Source: Deltaproteobacteria bacterium
Lineage (GTDB): Bacteria; Desulfobacterota; Dissulfuribacteria; Dissulfuribacterales; UBA3076
Assembly (NCBI GenBank): GCA_013138705.1
Contig: WTCF01000104.1
Span: 1 to 5,568 of the forward strand
Direction: 5' to 3'
DNA: 5,568 nucleotides
The stretch's first letter is position 1, and each line of letters begins with the position of its first letter. The position numbers and the translations under genes were made by a program. Positions 4,753 to 5,568 of this stretch are shown here, piece after piece. The notes beneath the pieces are model-generated. The model saw only the letters and a program-made list of their open reading frames with translations, did not search any database and was not told the DNA's origin.

Positions 4753-5568
4753 ATGGTAGATTCTGTTTTAATTCTATTTGTCCTTGGGTTTGTCTTGTTA
4801 ATTAAGGGGGCTGATTTCCTGACGGATGGGGCCTGTTCCGTTGCTGAAAAGCTAAAAGTATCTGACATTGCTATCGGTTTAACCGTTGTTTCGTTTGGAA
4901 CCTCTCTTCCGGAATTAATGGTCAATATTATTGCCAGCCGTCAAGGAAATAGCGGGATTGCAATCGGCAACATTCTAGGGAGTAATATCGCTAATATTTT
5001 GCTCGTCCTGGGAGTATCAGCAATAATTTCACCAATTATCATCAGGAAAAAAACAGTATGGGTGGAAATCCCTCTTAGCCTGCTGGCTGTTTTAATACTG
5101 GGAGTCTTAGGAAATGACGCCTTACTCTATGGAGCTCGCTCTTCAGTTCTAACCAAGAGTGACGGTATGGTGCTCCTGTTCTTTTTCGCCGTTTTTATGG
5201 TGTATATCTTTACCATTGCCAAAGAAAATCGTGAGAACGGACATTTGGAAACAAAGCAAATCAGAACCTGGTCTGCAGTTTTTATGATTCTCGGAGGATC
5301 AGTCGCCCTGCTTCTGGGAGGAAAATGGGTTGTTGATGGGGCTGTTCATTTAGCGAGGACTTTGGGCATGAGAGAATCTGACATTGGGTTGACTATTGTA
5401 GCGCTGGGAACTTCTTTACCGGAATTAGCGACTTGTGCTGTTGCCTCTCTTAAAAACAAATCCGATATCTCAATTGGAAATGTGGTAGGATCAAATATTT
5501 TCAATATCTTTTGGGTATTAGGTTGCAGTTCCATTATTCGGCCTATTCCTTTTCAAAAAGGTACCAAT
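4753..5568 (+). CDS. YrbG-like Na+/Ca2+ exchanger (CaCA family), 3'-truncated by window edge
   Basis: 272 codons run from the ATG at 4753 to the window end without a stop; family members are about 310-330 residues, so perhaps 40 to 60 are missing. It is an integral inner-membrane antiporter with two inverted alpha repeats. Alpha-1 has GTSLPE (49-54) and GNILGSNIAN (72-81); alpha-2 has GTSLPE (219-224) and GNVVGSNIFN (242-251). Glu54 and Glu224 are the ion-binding acidic residues. Hydrophobic stretches at about 4-18, 38-62, 70-97, 104-120, 138-156, 172-190, 210-232 and 240-262 fit the multi-pass topology, with a short hydrophilic loop at about 157-171 between the halves. Residue 251 is Asn where the Methanocaldococcus NCX has Asp240. 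The start is supported by AGG with 5-base spacing and by the N-terminus fitting the first helix. It diverges from the PhoU-like gene. Ca2+ versus another cation cannot be told from sequence. Confidence 0.92.
   Translation, partial: MVDSVLILFVLGFVLLIKGADFLTDGACSVAEKLKVSDIAIGLTVVSFGTSLPELMVNIIASRQGNSGIAIGNILGSNIANILLVLGVSAIISPIIIRKKTVWVEIPLSLLAVLILGVLGNDALLYGARSSVLTKSDGMVLLFFFAVFMVYIFTIAKENRENGHLETKQIRTWSAVFMILGGSVALLLGGKWVVDGAVHLARTLGMRESDIGLTIVALGTSLPELATCAVASLKNKSDISIGNVVGSNIFNIFWVLGCSSIIRPIPFQKGTN

Noticed and set aside
4743..4925. Minus-strand frame opposite the start of the exchanger
   Set aside because: The plus strand encodes the first alpha repeat with GTSLPE; the reverse frame is a by-product. 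The same applies to the frame at 5346-5534.

Overview
The window holds two convergent transcription blocks and a divergent promoter region. It reads like a free-living Gram-negative bacterium. A PhoR-type kinase, a DUF47 (PhoU-like) protein and a family II pyrophosphatase with a CBS-DRTGG-CBS insert together suggest Desulfobacterota (former Deltaproteobacteria) or a similar anaerobe. That placement is inference from gene content; there is no rRNA or other phylogenetic marker here.

Layout. (1) 1-1428, plus strand: the C-terminal 475 residues of a membrane sensor histidine kinase of the PhoR/PnpS type, whose start lies outside the window. (2) 1431-4382, minus strand: a probable operon read right to left. 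It contains a DUF47/PhoU-like protein (4382-3720), an unrecognised protein of 98 residues or 79 from a GTG start (3668-3372), a previously easy-to-miss 45-residue single-pass membrane protein starting at TTG (3354-3217), and a 548-residue CBS/DRTGG-containing manganese-dependent pyrophosphatase (3077-1431). The kinase and pyrophosphatase genes meet tail to tail with only 2 bp between stop codons. (3) 4383-4752: a 370-bp AT-rich divergent intergenic region. (4) 4753-5568, plus strand: the first 272 residues of a YrbG-like Na+/Ca2+ (CaCA) exchanger, cut by the window end with both alpha repeats present.

How it fits together. The theme is phosphate. A PhoR-like kinase would sense phosphate limitation, a PhoU-like protein is a family linked to phosphate uptake control, and the pyrophosphatase turns PPi into Pi under probable adenine-nucleotide control. 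Upstream of the PhoU-like gene, on its coding strand, lie four TTAACA-like hexamers at an exact 11-bp period (4489-4527). This is the geometry of PhoB/PhoP binding sites, so the minus-strand block is plausibly a Pho regulon operon. The unknown protein and the small membrane protein between the PhoU-like and pyrophosphatase genes are the most novel part: candidate new components of a phosphate/pyrophosphate homeostasis module.

The divergent region also carries an imperfect stem-loop in the probable leader of the PhoU-like gene, a decayed interspersed repeat related to the common TCATTGCGA...GAAGCAATCTC type, and small dyads before the exchanger. No tRNA, rRNA, CRISPR, insertion sequence or convincing intrinsic terminator was seen.
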